DNA of 64,000 bases from Erysipelotrichaceae bacterium (GCA_017404205.1 JAFRCV010000006.1:1-64000); one strand, 5' to 3'. Counted from the first letter of the stretch, positions 26,299-36,545 are shown. Made by a program: numbers and translations. The notes: a model not told the origin generated them from the sequence alone.

Positions 26299-27651
26299 AT
26301 GCGTAAAACAAGAATAGACATTTTAAATGGACCGATATATAAACAAATTCTAATATTCTTTTTTCCAATTATGCTTGGGACCTTTTTCCAACAGTTATAT
26401 AACACAGTTGATGCGATAGTTGTAGGAAATTTTGTTGGAAAAGAAGCATTAGCGGCTGTTGGTGGATCAACGGGAACACTAATTAATCTTTTAATAGGCT
26501 TCATTGGTGGTTTAGCTAGTGGTGCTACAGTTGTCATTGCCCAAGAATATGGTGCCGGCAATTTTAAAGGCGTTAAAGATGGCGTAAAATCAGGTATGTT
26601 TTTAGGCATTTCCTTAGGGCTAGTTTTAACTGGTGTGGGTATTTTATTTACACCAGCACTATTGAGAATGATGAATGTGCCAACAGATATGTTTGATTAT
26701 TCGGTATTATACATGCGTATTTATTTATCAGGGTTAGTTCCAACAATGATTTACAATGTTGGTTCTGGTATATTAAGGGCTGTCGGTGATTCAAAAAGGC
26801 CTTTATATTTCTTGATTGTATCTTGCGTTGTAAATATTACTCTAGATGTTATATTAGTTGTGGTATTTAATCTTGGTATAGTTGGCGTTGGTGTTGCAAC
26901 AGTTATCTCACAAGTTGCATCGGCAATACTTGTAATGTTTGTGCTTTCTAATAAAGATGCAGTTTATCATTATGATTTAAGAAAAGATATTAATTTTGAT
27001 ACTGTTGTTTTAAAGAGGATTGTCTTGATTGGCTTGCCTATGGGCATTCAATCTATTCTATACTCAATTTCTAATTTATTTATTCAAGCTAAGGTTAATG
27101 TTTTTGGAACAAGTTCAATTGCTGCTTTTACGGCTTTCGGCAAAATTGATGCAATATTTTGGATGATTTCTAATGCCTATGGTGCAGCTGTAGTAACTAT
27201 TGCTGGACAATGCTATGGTGCTCATAAATATAAACGTGTTAAAGAGGTTTCTTGGGTTGCATCTTTAATGCACGCCTTAACATCAATAATCATTTCATTA
27301 GTATGTTGTTTAAGTGGCAGAATCTTAATGCATCTATTCACAAATGATGAAGAAGTCATAAGAATTGGAATTGAAATCCTTTACAATATCGCACCATATT
27401 GGTTTACGTTTGTGTTTGTTGAAGTATTGTCTTCTTCAATTAGGGCGTGTGGAGAATCATTAAAACCAATGATTATTACTGCGATATCTATTTGTGGAGT
27501 TAGAATTCTTTGGATATTATTTTATCCAGCAAGAAGCGTCATTGAAACATTATTCTGTTATCCAATTACTTGGATTTTAACTAGTTTATTGTTCTTATTA
27601 TATTTCTTATTTGGAAAATGGTTATATAAAACAAAAACAGAAACAAAGTAA
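26299..27651 (+). CDS. MATE family efflux transporter
   Basis: The 450-residue protein has about twelve transmembrane helices. Typical MATE sequences are FFPIMLGTFFQQLYNTVDAIVVGNFVG at the N terminus and its second-half counterpart IGLPMGIQSILYSISNLFIQAKVN. It would export drugs or metabolites with Na+ or H+. TAATAT (26287-26292) lies six bases upstream of the ATG with no ribosome binding site, so the mRNA is probably leaderless. It is divergent from the PqqD operon. Confidence 0.92.
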   Translation: MRKTRIDILNGPIYKQILIFFFPIMLGTFFQQLYNTVDAIVVGNFVGKEALAAVGGSTGTLINLLIGFIGGLASGATVVIAQEYGAGNFKGVKDGVKSGMFLGISLGLVLTGVGILFTPALLRMMNVPTDMFDYSVLYMRIYLSGLVPTMIYNVGSGILRAVGDSKRPLYFLIVSCVVNITLDVILVVVFNLGIVGVGVATVISQVASAILVMFVLSNKDAVYHYDLRKDINFDTVVLKRIVLIGLPMGIQSILYSISNLFIQAKVNVFGTSSIAAFTAFGKIDAIFWMISNAYGAAVVTIAGQCYGAHKYKRVKEVSWVASLMHALTSIIISLVCCLSGRILMHLFTNDEEVIRIGIEILYNIAPYWFTFVFVEVLSSSIRACGESLKPMIITAISICGVRILWILFYPARSVIETLFCYPITWILTSLLFLLYFLFGKWLYKTKTETK

Positions 27652-27670
27652 AATTTTATATAATATAGAT

Positions 27671-27838
27671 GTGAAAAACATCGGAGATTTTTTGACAATT
27701 GGTTTTACTATTATTGCGGTCTTTTTTGTTGCCTATTTGATTGGCACAAAACTTGATAAACTTAGTTTATTTTTAGTAATTGGCGCAGTATTTAATCTAT
27801 TATATTTATTTAATATTGTTAGAAAAGAAATAAAATGA
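27671..27838 (+). CDS. Small two-helix membrane protein, AtpZ/AtpI-like
   Basis: The 55-residue protein has two hydrophobic helices separated by GTKLDKLS (FLTIGFTIIAVFFVAYLIG and FLVIGAVFNLLYLF). The GxxLD turn resembles AtpZ/AtpI accessory proteins of ATP synthase. GTG at 27671 is chosen over an upstream ATG that lies inside the MATE gene, because TATAAT (27659-27664) sits exactly six bases before it, the leaderless pattern seen elsewhere in the window. It overlaps the next gene by four bases. Confidence 0.6.
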   Translation: MKNIGDFLTIGFTIIAVFFVAYLIGTKLDKLSLFLVIGAVFNLLYLFNIVRKEIK

Positions 27839-28431
27839 AAACATATAATATTGAAGATTTAGAAGAAATAAAAAATGATCTGTTAAATAGTAAGATTGTT
27901 GCGTTTGGAACGGATACGGTTTTTGGTTTAGCTTGTGTTTATGATGATGAAGAGGCAATTGAAAAAGTGTTCAATGCGAAAAATCGTGACTATTCAAAGG
28001 CTTTGCCAATGATGTGTTCTACATTTGAAATGATAAATTCGGTAGCCCATGTTAGCTTAAAAGCCAAGAGGATTATGGAAGCATTTATGCCCGGACCTAT
28101 CACCATCATTTATCAAAAGAAAGATGTCGTAGATGATAAAGTGACAAGTGGCCTAAAGACCATTGGCATTAGAATGCCAAATGACAAGTGGATTTTAGAT
28201 TTAATCAATTTAGTTGGCAAACCATTACTTGTGACAAGCGCAAACTTATCTAACGAACCTAATTTATATAAGTGGCAAGATGTAAAAGAGAAATTGGCAG
28301 GTCGCATTGATGGCGTGGTAAAAAAGGATGCATCTGGTGATTTAGCGAGTACGATTGTTGACTGTTCAAATGAAGAAATAAAGATTTTAAGGCAAGGACC
28401 TATCAGTATAGAAGATATTTTGAATGCGTAA
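27835..28431 (+). CDS. tsaC: L-threonylcarbamoyladenylate synthase
   Basis: The 198-residue YrdC/Sua5-type protein makes threonylcarbamoyl-AMP for the t6A37 tRNA modification. Motifs are IVAFGTDTVFGLACVYDD, KNRDYSKALPMM, PGPITIIYQKK and LLVTSANLSNEPN. The C-terminal Sua5 domain is missing, so it is the short YrdC form, and IKILRQGPIS ends it. It overlaps the preceding small membrane protein by four bases. Confidence 0.92.
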   Translation: MKTYNIEDLEEIKNDLLNSKIVAFGTDTVFGLACVYDDEEAIEKVFNAKNRDYSKALPMMCSTFEMINSVAHVSLKAKRIMEAFMPGPITIIYQKKDVVDDKVTSGLKTIGIRMPNDKWILDLINLVGKPLLVTSANLSNEPNLYKWQDVKEKLAGRIDGVVKKDASGDLASTIVDCSNEEIKILRQGPISIEDILNA

Positions 28432-28442
28432 GGAGTAAACAC

Positions 28443-30056
28443 ATGAAAAAAGTTACTTATGTCATCGGACATAAAAACCCCGATACGGATGCGATTGTAT
28501 CAGCTATTGCTTATGCTGAATATAAGAATTTAAGTGGAAACTTAAATGTAGTAGCTGGCAGGATTGGACCTATTAGTGATGACACGGAATATCTTTTAGA
28601 AAGATTTAGATTTGAAGAACCAATTCATTTATATTCCGCTAAATCCAATGTAAATGAAATTGATTACGATAAAGCTGTTTTAATTAGCCCAAACATTACC
28701 ATTAAAGAAGCTTTATCAAAAATAATTAATACTGATACAAGAACAGTTTTCATTACAGATAAAAAGAAGAAATTGCTTGGTCTGATATCTTTAAGTAACC
28801 TTAATAAATTATGGACAGCCAATGAAAAATATTTATCTAAATTATTAAAAACTGCATCTTTAGAAAATATTGTGCGTATTTTAAAAGCTAAAATTTTAGT
28901 CAAAGCATCTTCTTTTAAAACTAATGGTGTTGTTGAATTGGCTCCATCGGAAGATGATGCAATTAGCAAAGACAGTATCATTATTACTTCAAGCACTAAA
29001 CGTTTTAGAGAAGCTATAAAGGCTAAAGCTTCATTGATTATTATTGTTGGGAAAGCTGATAATTTTATTGATTTGTTGCCATTAGCTGAAAAAGCAGACA
29101 TTAATGTTATACAAACATCTTTTAATGCTTTAAAAGTATCTAAATTGATTTATCAAACGCCAACCATTGAACATATCATGATGAAAGAAGATGAAGTAAT
29201 TAAGATATTAATTGACGAAACAGTTGATTCAAGCTTAAATAAAGTTTCTAAATCGCGTTATAGATCTTATCCGATAATCGATGAAAATAAAGCGGTTGTT
29301 GGTGCTTTATCTAGATATCACTTGATTAATTATAAAAAGAAGCGTTTTATCTTGGTTGACCACAATGAATCAAAACAATCTATTGATGATATTGATACAG
29401 GCGAAGTAATTGAGATTGTTGATCACCATCGCTTCGGTGGATTTGAATCAACTAATCCAATAAAAATTACAACCATGGTCGTTGGTGCTACAGCCACAAT
29501 TATCACCAATATGTTTTTAGAAAATAAAATAAAAATTGAAAAGAATCTAGCAGGCTTATTGTTAGGAGCTGTATTGTCAGATACAATGAATTTTAAATCA
29601 CCGACAACAACTATTCTTGATAAAAAAGTGGCTGCAGAATTAGAAAAGATAAGTGGCGTAAATGGTGATGAACTATATAAAGAGATTGTTAAACACGGTA
29701 AGCCTTTATCAAATAGAAGAAGTATTGATATTTTATATGATGATTACAAGAGTTATGATATCAATGGATTAAAAGTTGGAATATCGCAAGCCACATGTAA
29801 AGATGAAGAAGAATTACTAAGTGTTAAAGATTCTTTAAAGATAGCTATGGAAGAAGCTTGTAAGACTAGAGATTTAGATTTGATAATTTGTATGCTTACT
29901 GATCCTAATGGCAGTGGTTCATATTTATTATCGTGTGGTGATAAAGAAAACATTATCGAAGAAATGTATCCAAACAGGAAGGAAAACAACTTCGTTGTTA
30001 GACTTATGTCGCGTAAAAAACAACTATTACCAGAAGTTATCAAGGTTTTATCTTAA
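28443..30056 (+). CDS. ppaC: Mn-dependent family II inorganic pyrophosphatase with CBS and DRTGG domains
   Basis: The 537-residue protein has the DHH-type N terminus (IGHKNPDTDAIVSAIAYAEY). Inserted regulatory CBS motifs lie near 65-120 and 245-300, with a DRTGG domain between. The rest of the catalytic core follows (FILVDHNESKQSIDDI, IVDHHRFGGF, LSDTMNFKSPTTT). The C-terminal DHHA2 domain ends with VVRLMSRKKQLLPEV. It hydrolyses pyrophosphate in the cytoplasm, and CBS domains make it responsive to adenine nucleotides. AAGGAG precedes the ATG. Confidence 0.93.
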   Translation: MKKVTYVIGHKNPDTDAIVSAIAYAEYKNLSGNLNVVAGRIGPISDDTEYLLERFRFEEPIHLYSAKSNVNEIDYDKAVLISPNITIKEALSKIINTDTRTVFITDKKKKLLGLISLSNLNKLWTANEKYLSKLLKTASLENIVRILKAKILVKASSFKTNGVVELAPSEDDAISKDSIIITSSTKRFREAIKAKASLIIIVGKADNFIDLLPLAEKADINVIQTSFNALKVSKLIYQTPTIEHIMMKEDEVIKILIDETVDSSLNKVSKSRYRSYPIIDENKAVVGALSRYHLINYKKKRFILVDHNESKQSIDDIDTGEVIEIVDHHRFGGFESTNPIKITTMVVGATATIITNMFLENKIKIEKNLAGLLLGAVLSDTMNFKSPTTTILDKKVAAELEKISGVNGDELYKEIVKHGKPLSNRRSIDILYDDYKSYDINGLKVGISQATCKDEEELLSVKDSLKIAMEEACKTRDLDLIICMLTDPNGSGSYLLSCGDKENIIEEMYPNRKENNFVVRLMSRKKQLLPEVIKVLS

Positions 30057-31189
30057 TGGCAAGAATATTATTTTCTCACGCACATCTTACTGTTGATGGA
30101 AATAGAGAATATGAAGATGGTGCTTTACTTGTAAATGATGAAATTATTGAAGATGTTTTTTATCATAGTAGCCAACTAATCATTAATGGCGATTATGATG
30201 AAATAAACCTAGAAGGCAAAATTGTCATGCCAGGTTTTTTTGATAGTCATATTCATGGTTGTTTTTCTAAAAGTTTTAATGTGATAAGCAAGGATGAACT
30301 TAATGAAGTTTCATACAAATTATTAAAGAAAGGCACAACAAGTTTTCTTGTTACATTAACTAATAATCAAAATCTTATTAATGAATTAAAGGCATTGGCG
30401 ACAGCAAATACTGATGGCTCAAGATTTTTAGGCATACATTTAGAGGGACCTTTTATTAATTCAAAATATAAAGGGTCAATTGATGAAGAATATATCAAAG
30501 ATTATGATGAAGAATTGTTGAATAGCATTTTATCTTCATCGGCTAAAATTAAACAAATGACTTTAGCTCCTGAAAATAAAAACAGTTCACTTTTAATTGA
30601 TAAGCTAAAAAATGAAAATATAAAAGTTATGCTTGGACACAGTGGCGCAAGACAAGAAGATGTCAATTATTATGATGGTTTTACACATTTATTTAATGCT
30701 TCAAAAGGACTTCATCATCGTGAGACAACTTTAGTAAATATGGCTTTCAATAATACCGATAAGTATGTTGAAGTAATAGCTGATGGTGTTCATTTAAATT
30801 TAAGCATTCTTAAATTAATATATAAGAATATACGAAGAGATCGAATAATGCTTGTTTCTGATGCCATAATGCTAGCAGGTGAAGATGACAACGAATTCAT
30901 CTTTGAAAATAATAAATGTATTAAAAAAGGAAATAAATGTTATCGCTTAGTTGATAATAAACTATGTGGTAGTGTATCTTTTGTAATTGATGAAATTAAA
31001 AATATGCATAATGTTAATGTACCACTAACCGATATATTACTTATGACCAGTTTGAATGCCTATCGATTTTATAATTTAGATAAGCGCTTTGGAACATTAA
31101 GCAAAGGGAAATATAGTGATATTGTTGTTTTAAATAATGATTTAGATTTAGTATTCACTTATGCGAGAGGTAAGATAATCAATGCTTAA
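30056..31189 (+). CDS. nagA: N-acetylglucosamine-6-phosphate deacetylase
   Basis: The 377-residue amidohydrolase has MPGFFDSHIHGCF (metal/structural His pair), FLGIHLEGPFINSKYKGS, GHSGARQED and HLFNAS. The catalytic Asp region is IMLVSDAIMLAG. It deacetylates GlcNAc-6-P for amino-sugar recycling or use. The ATG overlaps the ppaC stop by one base (TAATG), indicating reinitiation. No nagB was seen in the window. Confidence 0.9.
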   Translation: MARILFSHAHLTVDGNREYEDGALLVNDEIIEDVFYHSSQLIINGDYDEINLEGKIVMPGFFDSHIHGCFSKSFNVISKDELNEVSYKLLKKGTTSFLVTLTNNQNLINELKALATANTDGSRFLGIHLEGPFINSKYKGSIDEEYIKDYDEELLNSILSSSAKIKQMTLAPENKNSSLLIDKLKNENIKVMLGHSGARQEDVNYYDGFTHLFNASKGLHHRETTLVNMAFNNTDKYVEVIADGVHLNLSILKLIYKNIRRDRIMLVSDAIMLAGEDDNEFIFENNKCIKKGNKCYRLVDNKLCGSVSFVIDEIKNMHNVNVPLTDILLMTSLNAYRFYNLDKRFGTLSKGKYSDIVVLNNDLDLVFTYARGKIINA

Positions 31190-31385
31190 ATTTTATTTAA
31201 AAGTAGTAATTTATTTATTTAGTTTTGCGTTAAGTTTGATTGGTTTAAATGCTTTTGATTTCAATCGCTTTATTAAAAAGGGGCAAGTTGTAAAAGCTTG
31301 GATTTTATATTTTGTAGTAGCTTTATCACTAGCTTATTTATTAGGTTCTTTCTTTATAAGCATCATTTATTATTTTCAAGTATGA
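31182..31385 (+). CDS. Small membrane protein, YwzB/DUF1146-like
   Basis: The 67-residue protein has two membrane helices (VIYLFSFALSLIGL and ILYFVVALSLAYLLGSFFISIIYYF) around NFDRFIKKGQ-like sequence (AFDFNRFIKKGQVVK), the pattern of DUF1146. Members often lie near cell-wall or ATP synthase genes in Firmicutes. Function is unknown. It overlaps nagA by eight bases. Confidence 0.65.
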   Translation: MLKFYLKVVIYLFSFALSLIGLNAFDFNRFIKKGQVVKAWILYFVVALSLAYLLGSFFISIIYYFQV

Positions 31386-31414
31386 TATATAATTAAATTC
31401 TAGGGGGAATAAAT

Positions 31415-32524
31415 ATGGAAACTTTAAAAACGGCCTTACCTTATATATTGGTTTCCTTTATTATTTGTTTTGTAATTGTTCCTCTTGTTAAGAAGATTGG
31501 CTTAGCTATTGAAGCTTATGCAGTAGAAAATGAAAGAACAGTTCATCATGGTAAGATAGTTAGAATTGGTGGTATTGCTATTTATGCGGCATTCATTATT
31601 ACAATGGCTATTTTTGTTCATCCTGATAGTACATTCAATGCCATTATTGTTGGCTCGATGATTGTTTTTTTGGGTGGCTTAATTGATGACATGTTTGATT
31701 TAAAACCAATTATTAAATTAGTATTTCAAATAGTTGCAGCTATCTATGTTGTATTTGTTGGTCATATTCAATTAAATGAAATAAATTTAGGCTTTATAAC
31801 AATTAAATCAATGCCAATTATTTATTTCATTTCACTATTCTGGATTGTTGGTGTTACAAATGCTATCAATTTAATTGATGGTCTTGATGGACTTTCATGC
31901 GGCATTTCATTCATCACTTTATGTGTTATAGGCTTTATTGCTTATCAAATGCGTAGAATTGATGTTTCAATTATTTGTTTAATATTATCAGGAGCCATTG
32001 CGGGCATAATACCATATAATTTTCATCCAGCTTCAATATTCGTTGGTGATTGTGGTGCTTTATTTATGGGCTTTATGATTGCTTGTCTATCTTTATTGGG
32101 CTTTAAAGCGACAACTTTTATTTCTTTAGTCTTCCCATTGATCATCTTATTTATACCTTTAGCAGATACAAGCTTAGCAATAATTAGAAGAAAAGCTAAT
32201 GGTCATAGAATATCTGAAGCTGATCGTTCACACTTGCATCACGTCTTAATGTACAAAATTGGTTTAAGTCATAGAAACACAGTGTTGTTACTTTATTTTG
32301 TGACATTGCTATTTGGAATTGATGCTATTTTGATGTTTTTTCATCAAAAAGCTGGTTTAATAATGCTTATAATATTATGCTTTATTATGTGGCTGTTTAT
32401 TGAACTTACAGGTATGATTAAAAGTGATTTTCATCCAATTATTGGATTATGCAGGAAATTAACTGGACATCCTAAAAAGAGCGCCAATGCTTATTTTGAT
32501 GCCAATAAAATAAAAGAAGAATAG
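31415..32524 (+). CDS. MraY/WecA/TagO-family undecaprenyl-phosphate sugar-1-phosphate transferase
   Basis: The 369-residue polytopic protein has the family signatures VRIGGIAIYAAF, GGLIDDMFDLKP (cytoplasmic Asp pair), NAINLIDGLDGLSCGIS, FVGDCGALFMGF and the His-rich loop SHLHHVLMYKIGLSH. It transfers a HexNAc-1-phosphate from a UDP-sugar to undecaprenyl phosphate, starting teichoic acid or polysaccharide synthesis. A GGGGGAA site precedes the ATG. Confidence 0.9.
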   Translation: METLKTALPYILVSFIICFVIVPLVKKIGLAIEAYAVENERTVHHGKIVRIGGIAIYAAFIITMAIFVHPDSTFNAIIVGSMIVFLGGLIDDMFDLKPIIKLVFQIVAAIYVVFVGHIQLNEINLGFITIKSMPIIYFISLFWIVGVTNAINLIDGLDGLSCGISFITLCVIGFIAYQMRRIDVSIICLILSGAIAGIIPYNFHPASIFVGDCGALFMGFMIACLSLLGFKATTFISLVFPLIILFIPLADTSLAIIRRKANGHRISEADRSHLHHVLMYKIGLSHRNTVLLLYFVTLLFGIDAILMFFHQKAGLIMLIILCFIMWLFIELTGMIKSDFHPIIGLCRKLTGHPKKSANAYFDANKIKEE

Positions 32525-32536
32525 AAGCAGATTATT

Positions 32537-33067
32537 ATGAAAACCAAAGATATGATTTTAGTGGCTGTATTTACAGCCATATTATGTGTTATGGCGCCAC
32601 TATCTCTTCCTTTAAGTGGAGGAGTACCTATATCGCTTGGAACTCTTTTAGTGATGCTAATAGCTTTTGAATTAAAGCAATATCGTGCAACACTAGTTAT
32701 TTTGTTATATATCTTTTTAGCGATGATGGGTCTTCCTGTTTTATCTGGCTATGTTGGAGGAATAGATAGAGTTCTTGGCATGACTGGTGGATATATTATC
32801 GGCTATTTGCCACTTGCTTTCATTGTTGGCTTTGTATCAAAAATAACTATTAAATATGAAATTAAGAAACGTTTATTTTATATTTTTATTTCAATGTTAA
32901 TTGGAACCCTTGTCCTATATACGATAGGCACAATTTGGTTTTTGATATTCACAAAGACAACATTGTCAGTAGCTTTAATGGCTTGTGTTATACCATTTAT
33001 TCCTGGCGATATTCTAAAGATGATTATTGTTTTAGTTGTTGCTCCAAGAATTGAAAAAAGTATTTAA
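32537..33067 (+). CDS. bioY: Biotin transporter S component
   Basis: The 176-residue membrane protein has six helices and BioY signatures (APLSLPLSGGVPISLGTLLVML, GLPVLSGYVGGIDRVLGMTGGYIIGY, FIPGDILKMIIV). It is the biotin-binding S subunit of an ECF transporter or a solo importer. Placement just before pckA and the biotin-dependent oxaloacetate decarboxylase, with birA beyond, indicates imported biotin feeds that enzyme. Confidence 0.92.
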   Translation: MKTKDMILVAVFTAILCVMAPLSLPLSGGVPISLGTLLVMLIAFELKQYRATLVILLYIFLAMMGLPVLSGYVGGIDRVLGMTGGYIIGYLPLAFIVGFVSKITIKYEIKKRLFYIFISMLIGTLVLYTIGTIWFLIFTKTTLSVALMACVIPFIPGDILKMIIVLVVAPRIEKSI

Positions 33068-33086
33068 GTAGGAAGTGTAAAAAAGT

Positions 33087-33117
33087 AACCGTTTTCATTA
33101 TGAAAATGACGGTTTTA
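33087..33117 (+). terminator. Intrinsic terminator after bioY
   Basis: AACCGT pairs with ACGGTT, an inner TTTCAT pairs with ATGAAA with a small bulge, and a T-rich tail follows. Confidence 0.75.
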
Positions 33118-33121
33118 TTCA

Positions 33122-33150
33122 TTGTTTATTAATCAAAATCATCATATAAT
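33122..33150 (+). promoter_or_regulatory. Promoter of pckA
   Basis: TTGTTT (33122-33127) and TATAAT (33145-33150) are separated by 17 bases. pckA begins about 40 bases after the predicted start site, with GAGGCG as ribosome binding site. Confidence 0.65.
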
Positions 33151-33198
33151 ATGTTCTAATCTGGGTATTTTTTATGCGGATATAGAAAGAGGCGAAAA

Positions 33199-34803
33199 AT
33201 GAAGAATATTGATTTAAATGAATATGGTATTGTAGGCACAAAAGAGCTTGTTTATAACCCATCTTATGAAATGTTATTTAATGAAGAAACTAAGCCTGAA
33301 CTAGAAGGATATGAAAAAGGGAAACTTACTGAATTAGGTGCCGTTAATGTTATGACTGGTATCTATACAGGAAGATCTCCTAAGGATAAATATATTGTTG
33401 TTGATGAAAATTCAAAAGATACTGTTTGGTGGACTAGTGAAGAATATCCTAATGATAATCACCCAATGTCTATCGATACTTGGAATACAGTAAAAGAATT
33501 AGCTAAAAAAGAATTATCTAATAAAAGATTATTCGTTGTTGATGCATATTGTGGCGCTAACAAAGACACAAGAATGGCAGTTAGATTTGTCATGGAAGTT
33601 GCTTGGCAAGCACACTTTGTAAGAAATATGTTTATCAAGCCAAACAAAGATGAAGAAGAAAACTTTAAACCAGACTTTGTCGTTTATTGTGCTTCAAAAG
33701 CTAAAGTTGAAAACTATAAAGAATTAGGTTTGAATTCAGAAACTTGTGTCGCTTTCAACATCACTTCAAAAGAACAAGTCATTATTAATACTTGGTATGG
33801 TGGAGAAATGAAGAAAGGTATGTTCTCAATGATGAACTACTATCTACCATTAAAAGGAATCGCTTCAATGCATTGTTCTGCTAATACAGATTTAGATGGA
33901 AATAATACTGCTATTTTCTTTGGACTTTCAGGAACTGGCAAGACAACATTGTCAACTGATCCTAAACGTTTATTGATTGGTGATGATGAGCATGGTTGGG
34001 ATGACAATGGTGTATTTAATCTTGAAGGCGGTTGCTATGCTAAAGTTATCAATCTTGATGCTGAAAGTGAGCCAGATATTTATAATGCAATTAGAAGAGA
34101 TGCATTATTAGAAAATGTAACTGTAGATGAAAATGGCAAGATAGATTTTGCAGATAAATCAGTAACAGAAAATACACGTGTTTCTTATCCAATTGATCAT
34201 ATTGAAAAGATAGTACGTCCTGTTTCTGCTGGTCCAGATGCAAAAAATATTATCTTCTTATCAGCTGATGCTTTTGGTGTATTACCTCCAGTATCAATTC
34301 TTACTCCTGAACAAACAAAATATTATTTCTTGTCTGGATTCACAGCTAAATTAGCTGGTACAGAAAGAGGAATTACGGAGCCAACTCCAACATTCTCTGC
34401 TTGTTTTGGCCAAGCATTCCTTGAACTTCATCCAACTAAATATGCTGAAGAATTAGTTAAGAAGATGGAAAAATCAGGTGCTAAGGCTTACCTTGTAAAT
34501 ACAGGTTGGAATGGAACTGGCAAGAGAATTTCTATTAAAGATACTCGTGGTATCATTGATGGCATTTTATCTGGTGCAATTAATTCATCTGATACAAAGA
34601 AGATTCCTTATTTTGATTTTGAAGTTCCTACATCTTTAGAAGGTGTTGATACAGGCATTTTAGACCCACGCGACACATATACAAATCCTCAAGATTGGGA
34701 CAATAAAGCAAAAGATCTTGCTGAAAGATTTATTAAGAATTTCAAGAAATATGAAAATAATGAAGCAGGTAAAGCTTTAGTAAAGGCTGGACCTAAGCTT
34801 TAA
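33199..34803 (+). CDS. pckA: ATP-type phosphoenolpyruvate carboxykinase
   Basis: The 534-residue enzyme interconverts oxaloacetate and PEP with ADP/ATP. Visible are [11 protein letters not shown], the Mn2+/substrate His region (MHCSANTD), the kinase-1a P-loop [11 protein letters not shown] and the 2a motif LIGDDEHGW. Length matches the bacterial ATP form. In anaerobes it often runs towards oxaloacetate, saving ATP. A terminator separates it from the oad operon, which uses the same oxaloacetate pool. Confidence 0.96.
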   Translation: MKNIDLNEYGIVGTKELVYNPSYEMLFNEETKPELEGYEKGKLTELGAVNVMTGIYTGRSPKDKYIVVDENSKDTVWWTSEEYPNDNHPMSIDTWNTVKELAKKELSNKRLFVVDAYCGANKDTRMAVRFVMEVAWQAHFVRNMFIKPNKDEEENFKPDFVVYCASKAKVENYKELGLNSETCVAFNITSKEQVIINTWYGGEMKKGMFSMMNYYLPLKGIASMHCSANTDLDGNNTAIFFGLSGTGKTTLSTDPKRLLIGDDEHGWDDNGVFNLEGGCYAKVINLDAESEPDIYNAIRRDALLENVTVDENGKIDFADKSVTENTRVSYPIDHIEKIVRPVSAGPDAKNIIFLSADAFGVLPPVSILTPEQTKYYFLSGFTAKLAGTERGITEPTPTFSACFGQAFLELHPTKYAEELVKKMEKSGAKAYLVNTGWNGTGKRISIKDTRGIIDGILSGAINSSDTKKIPYFDFEVPTSLEGVDTGILDPRDTYTNPQDWDNKAKDLAERFIKNFKKYENNEAGKALVKAGPKL

Positions 34804-34806
34804 TAT

Positions 34807-34829
34807 AAACTCCATTTTTGGAGTTTTTT
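34807..34829 (+). terminator. Terminator between pckA and oadA
   Basis: AAACTCCA and TGGAGTTT pair around TTTT and are followed by more T residues. It lies 16 bases before oadA. Confidence 0.8.
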
Positions 34830-34844
34830 AATAGAAGGTGAAAT

Positions 34845-36215
34845 ATGGTAAAAATAGTTGAAACATCAGTGCGTGACGGACATCAATCATTATTCGCTAC
34901 AAGAATGACTACTGAAGAAGTAGTTAAACTTTGTAAGATCTATGATAATGTTGGTTATCATGCAATCGAAGTCTGGGGTGGGGCAACATTTGATGCTTGC
35001 TTAAGATTTTTAAATGAAGATCCATGGGAAAGATTAAGAGCAGTAAGAAAAGCTTGTCCAAATACCAAATTACAAATGTTATTTAGAGGACAAAACATTT
35101 TAGGCTATCGTCACTATTCAGATGATGTTGTTGATATGTTTTGTAAAAAATCAATTGAAAATGGAATTGATATCATTAGAGTTTTTGATGCCTTAAATGA
35201 TTTAAGAAATTTAAAAACAGCTGTTGAATCTACAAAGAAATACGGTGGTGAATGTCAAATTGCTTTGTCATACACTACATCACCAATCCATACAATTGAT
35301 TATTATGTTAACTTAGCCAAAGAAATAGAAGCTTTAGGTGCTGATTCAATTTGCATCAAAGATATGGCTGGAGTACTATTGCCAGATGATGCAACTGCTC
35401 TAGTTAGCGCATTAAAGAAGAATTCAAAGCTTCCAATTGAGCTTCATAGTCATTGCACAGCAGGTATTTGCGAAATGACATATATGGCAGCTATCAAAGC
35501 TGGCATTGATATTGTTGATACATCTTTATCTCCATTATCAAACGGCACTGCTCAACCATCAACTCAAGCTTTAAATTATGCCCTTAAAGGAAGTGAATAT
35601 GATCCAAAACTTAATGTTGAAGAGATTCATAAAGCTGAACCGATTGTTACAGAAATCGTTAATAAGTATTTAAAGAATGGTTTGTTGAATCCTAAATCAT
35701 TCCAAATTAATCCAAACATTCTTACTTATCAAGTACCAGGTGGCATGCTATCAAATATGATCAAACAATTAACTGATCAAGGTGCAATGGACAAATATGA
35801 GGAAGTATTAAAAGAAATTCCAAGAGTAAGAAAAGAAATGGGCTATCCACCACTTGTAACACCATTGTCACAAATGGTTGGCACTCAATCAGTATTAAAC
35901 ATTCTTGGTGGCGAGAGATATAAATTATGTGCCAAAGAAATTAAAGATTATCTTCATGGCAAATATGGTAAATCTCCTGCACCAGTTGATGAAGATATTA
36001 AAAAGAAGATTATTGGTGATGATAAAGTAATCACTTGTCGTCCTGCTGATTTGTTAGAACCTGAATATGAGACTTTAAAAGAAAAGTATAAAGATTTAGC
36101 AAGAAGTGATGAAGATGTTTTATCTTTAGCTCTATTTGAACAAGTCGCTGTTGATTTCTTAACCAACAAATATAATCCAAAATCAGATAGCGATGAATTT
36201 GAAATGTATATTTAG
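34845..36215 (+). CDS. oadA: Oxaloacetate decarboxylase alpha subunit, carboxyltransferase part
   Basis: The 456-residue protein is the carboxyltransferase of the Na+-pumping decarboxylase. It removes CO2 from oxaloacetate onto biotin. Signatures are ETSVRDGHQSLFATRMTTEE, DALNDLRNL, SICIKDMAGVL and LHSHCTAG (metal-binding His pair). The usual C-terminal biotinyl domain is absent and is encoded separately two genes downstream. AGAAGGTG precedes the ATG. Confidence 0.94.
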   Translation: MVKIVETSVRDGHQSLFATRMTTEEVVKLCKIYDNVGYHAIEVWGGATFDACLRFLNEDPWERLRAVRKACPNTKLQMLFRGQNILGYRHYSDDVVDMFCKKSIENGIDIIRVFDALNDLRNLKTAVESTKKYGGECQIALSYTTSPIHTIDYYVNLAKEIEALGADSICIKDMAGVLLPDDATALVSALKKNSKLPIELHSHCTAGICEMTYMAAIKAGIDIVDTSLSPLSNGTAQPSTQALNYALKGSEYDPKLNVEEIHKAEPIVTEIVNKYLKNGLLNPKSFQINPNILTYQVPGGMLSNMIKQLTDQGAMDKYEEVLKEIPRVRKEMGYPPLVTPLSQMVGTQSVLNILGGERYKLCAKEIKDYLHGKYGKSPAPVDEDIKKKIIGDDKVITCRPADLLEPEYETLKEKYKDLARSDEDVLSLALFEQVAVDFLTNKYNPKSDSDEFEMYI

Positions 36216-36223
36216 GAGGAATC

Positions 36224-36544
36224 ATGACATTAAAATTAATTGAAGGAATTAATGGATTAGATCTTCACAATTATTCTCAAGGTGGATTAATTGCGATTAT
36301 CGCTGTTGTCATGGTCTTCGTGATATTGGCATTAATCATTATATTAACTGAATTAGTAGGTTCAATCATTAATTTAAAGGAAACAAAAAATATAAACGAT
36401 GATAATGCACCCCACGAAGAAATAAAAGAATCATTAGATTTAAATGATGAAGATAAAGTAGTGGCAGCACTAATCGCAAGTATAGATTATCGCAATGAAA
36501 CAAAGAAGAACATTCAAGTATTAAGTGTAAGAGAGGTCAAATAA
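36224..36544 (+). CDS. oadG: Oxaloacetate decarboxylase gamma subunit
   Basis: The 106-residue protein has one membrane helix (LIAIIAVVMVFVILALIIILTELVG) and a charged cytoplasmic tail ending AALIASIDYR. This fits OadG-type assembly subunits linking the alpha and beta subunits. TAGGAGGAA precedes the ATG and it is followed within one base by the biotin carrier gene. Confidence 0.85.
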   Translation: MTLKLIEGINGLDLHNYSQGGLIAIIAVVMVFVILALIIILTELVGSIINLKETKNINDDNAPHEEIKESLDLNDEDKVVAALIASIDYRNETKKNIQVLSVREVK

Positions 36545-36545
36545 A

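Noticed and set aside
28664-29101. Long open frames antisense to ppaC, tsaC, telA and others
   Set aside because: They lie fully opposite strongly conserved genes, have Ser/Leu/Ile-rich compositions typical of reverse-frame shadows, and lack ribosome binding sites.
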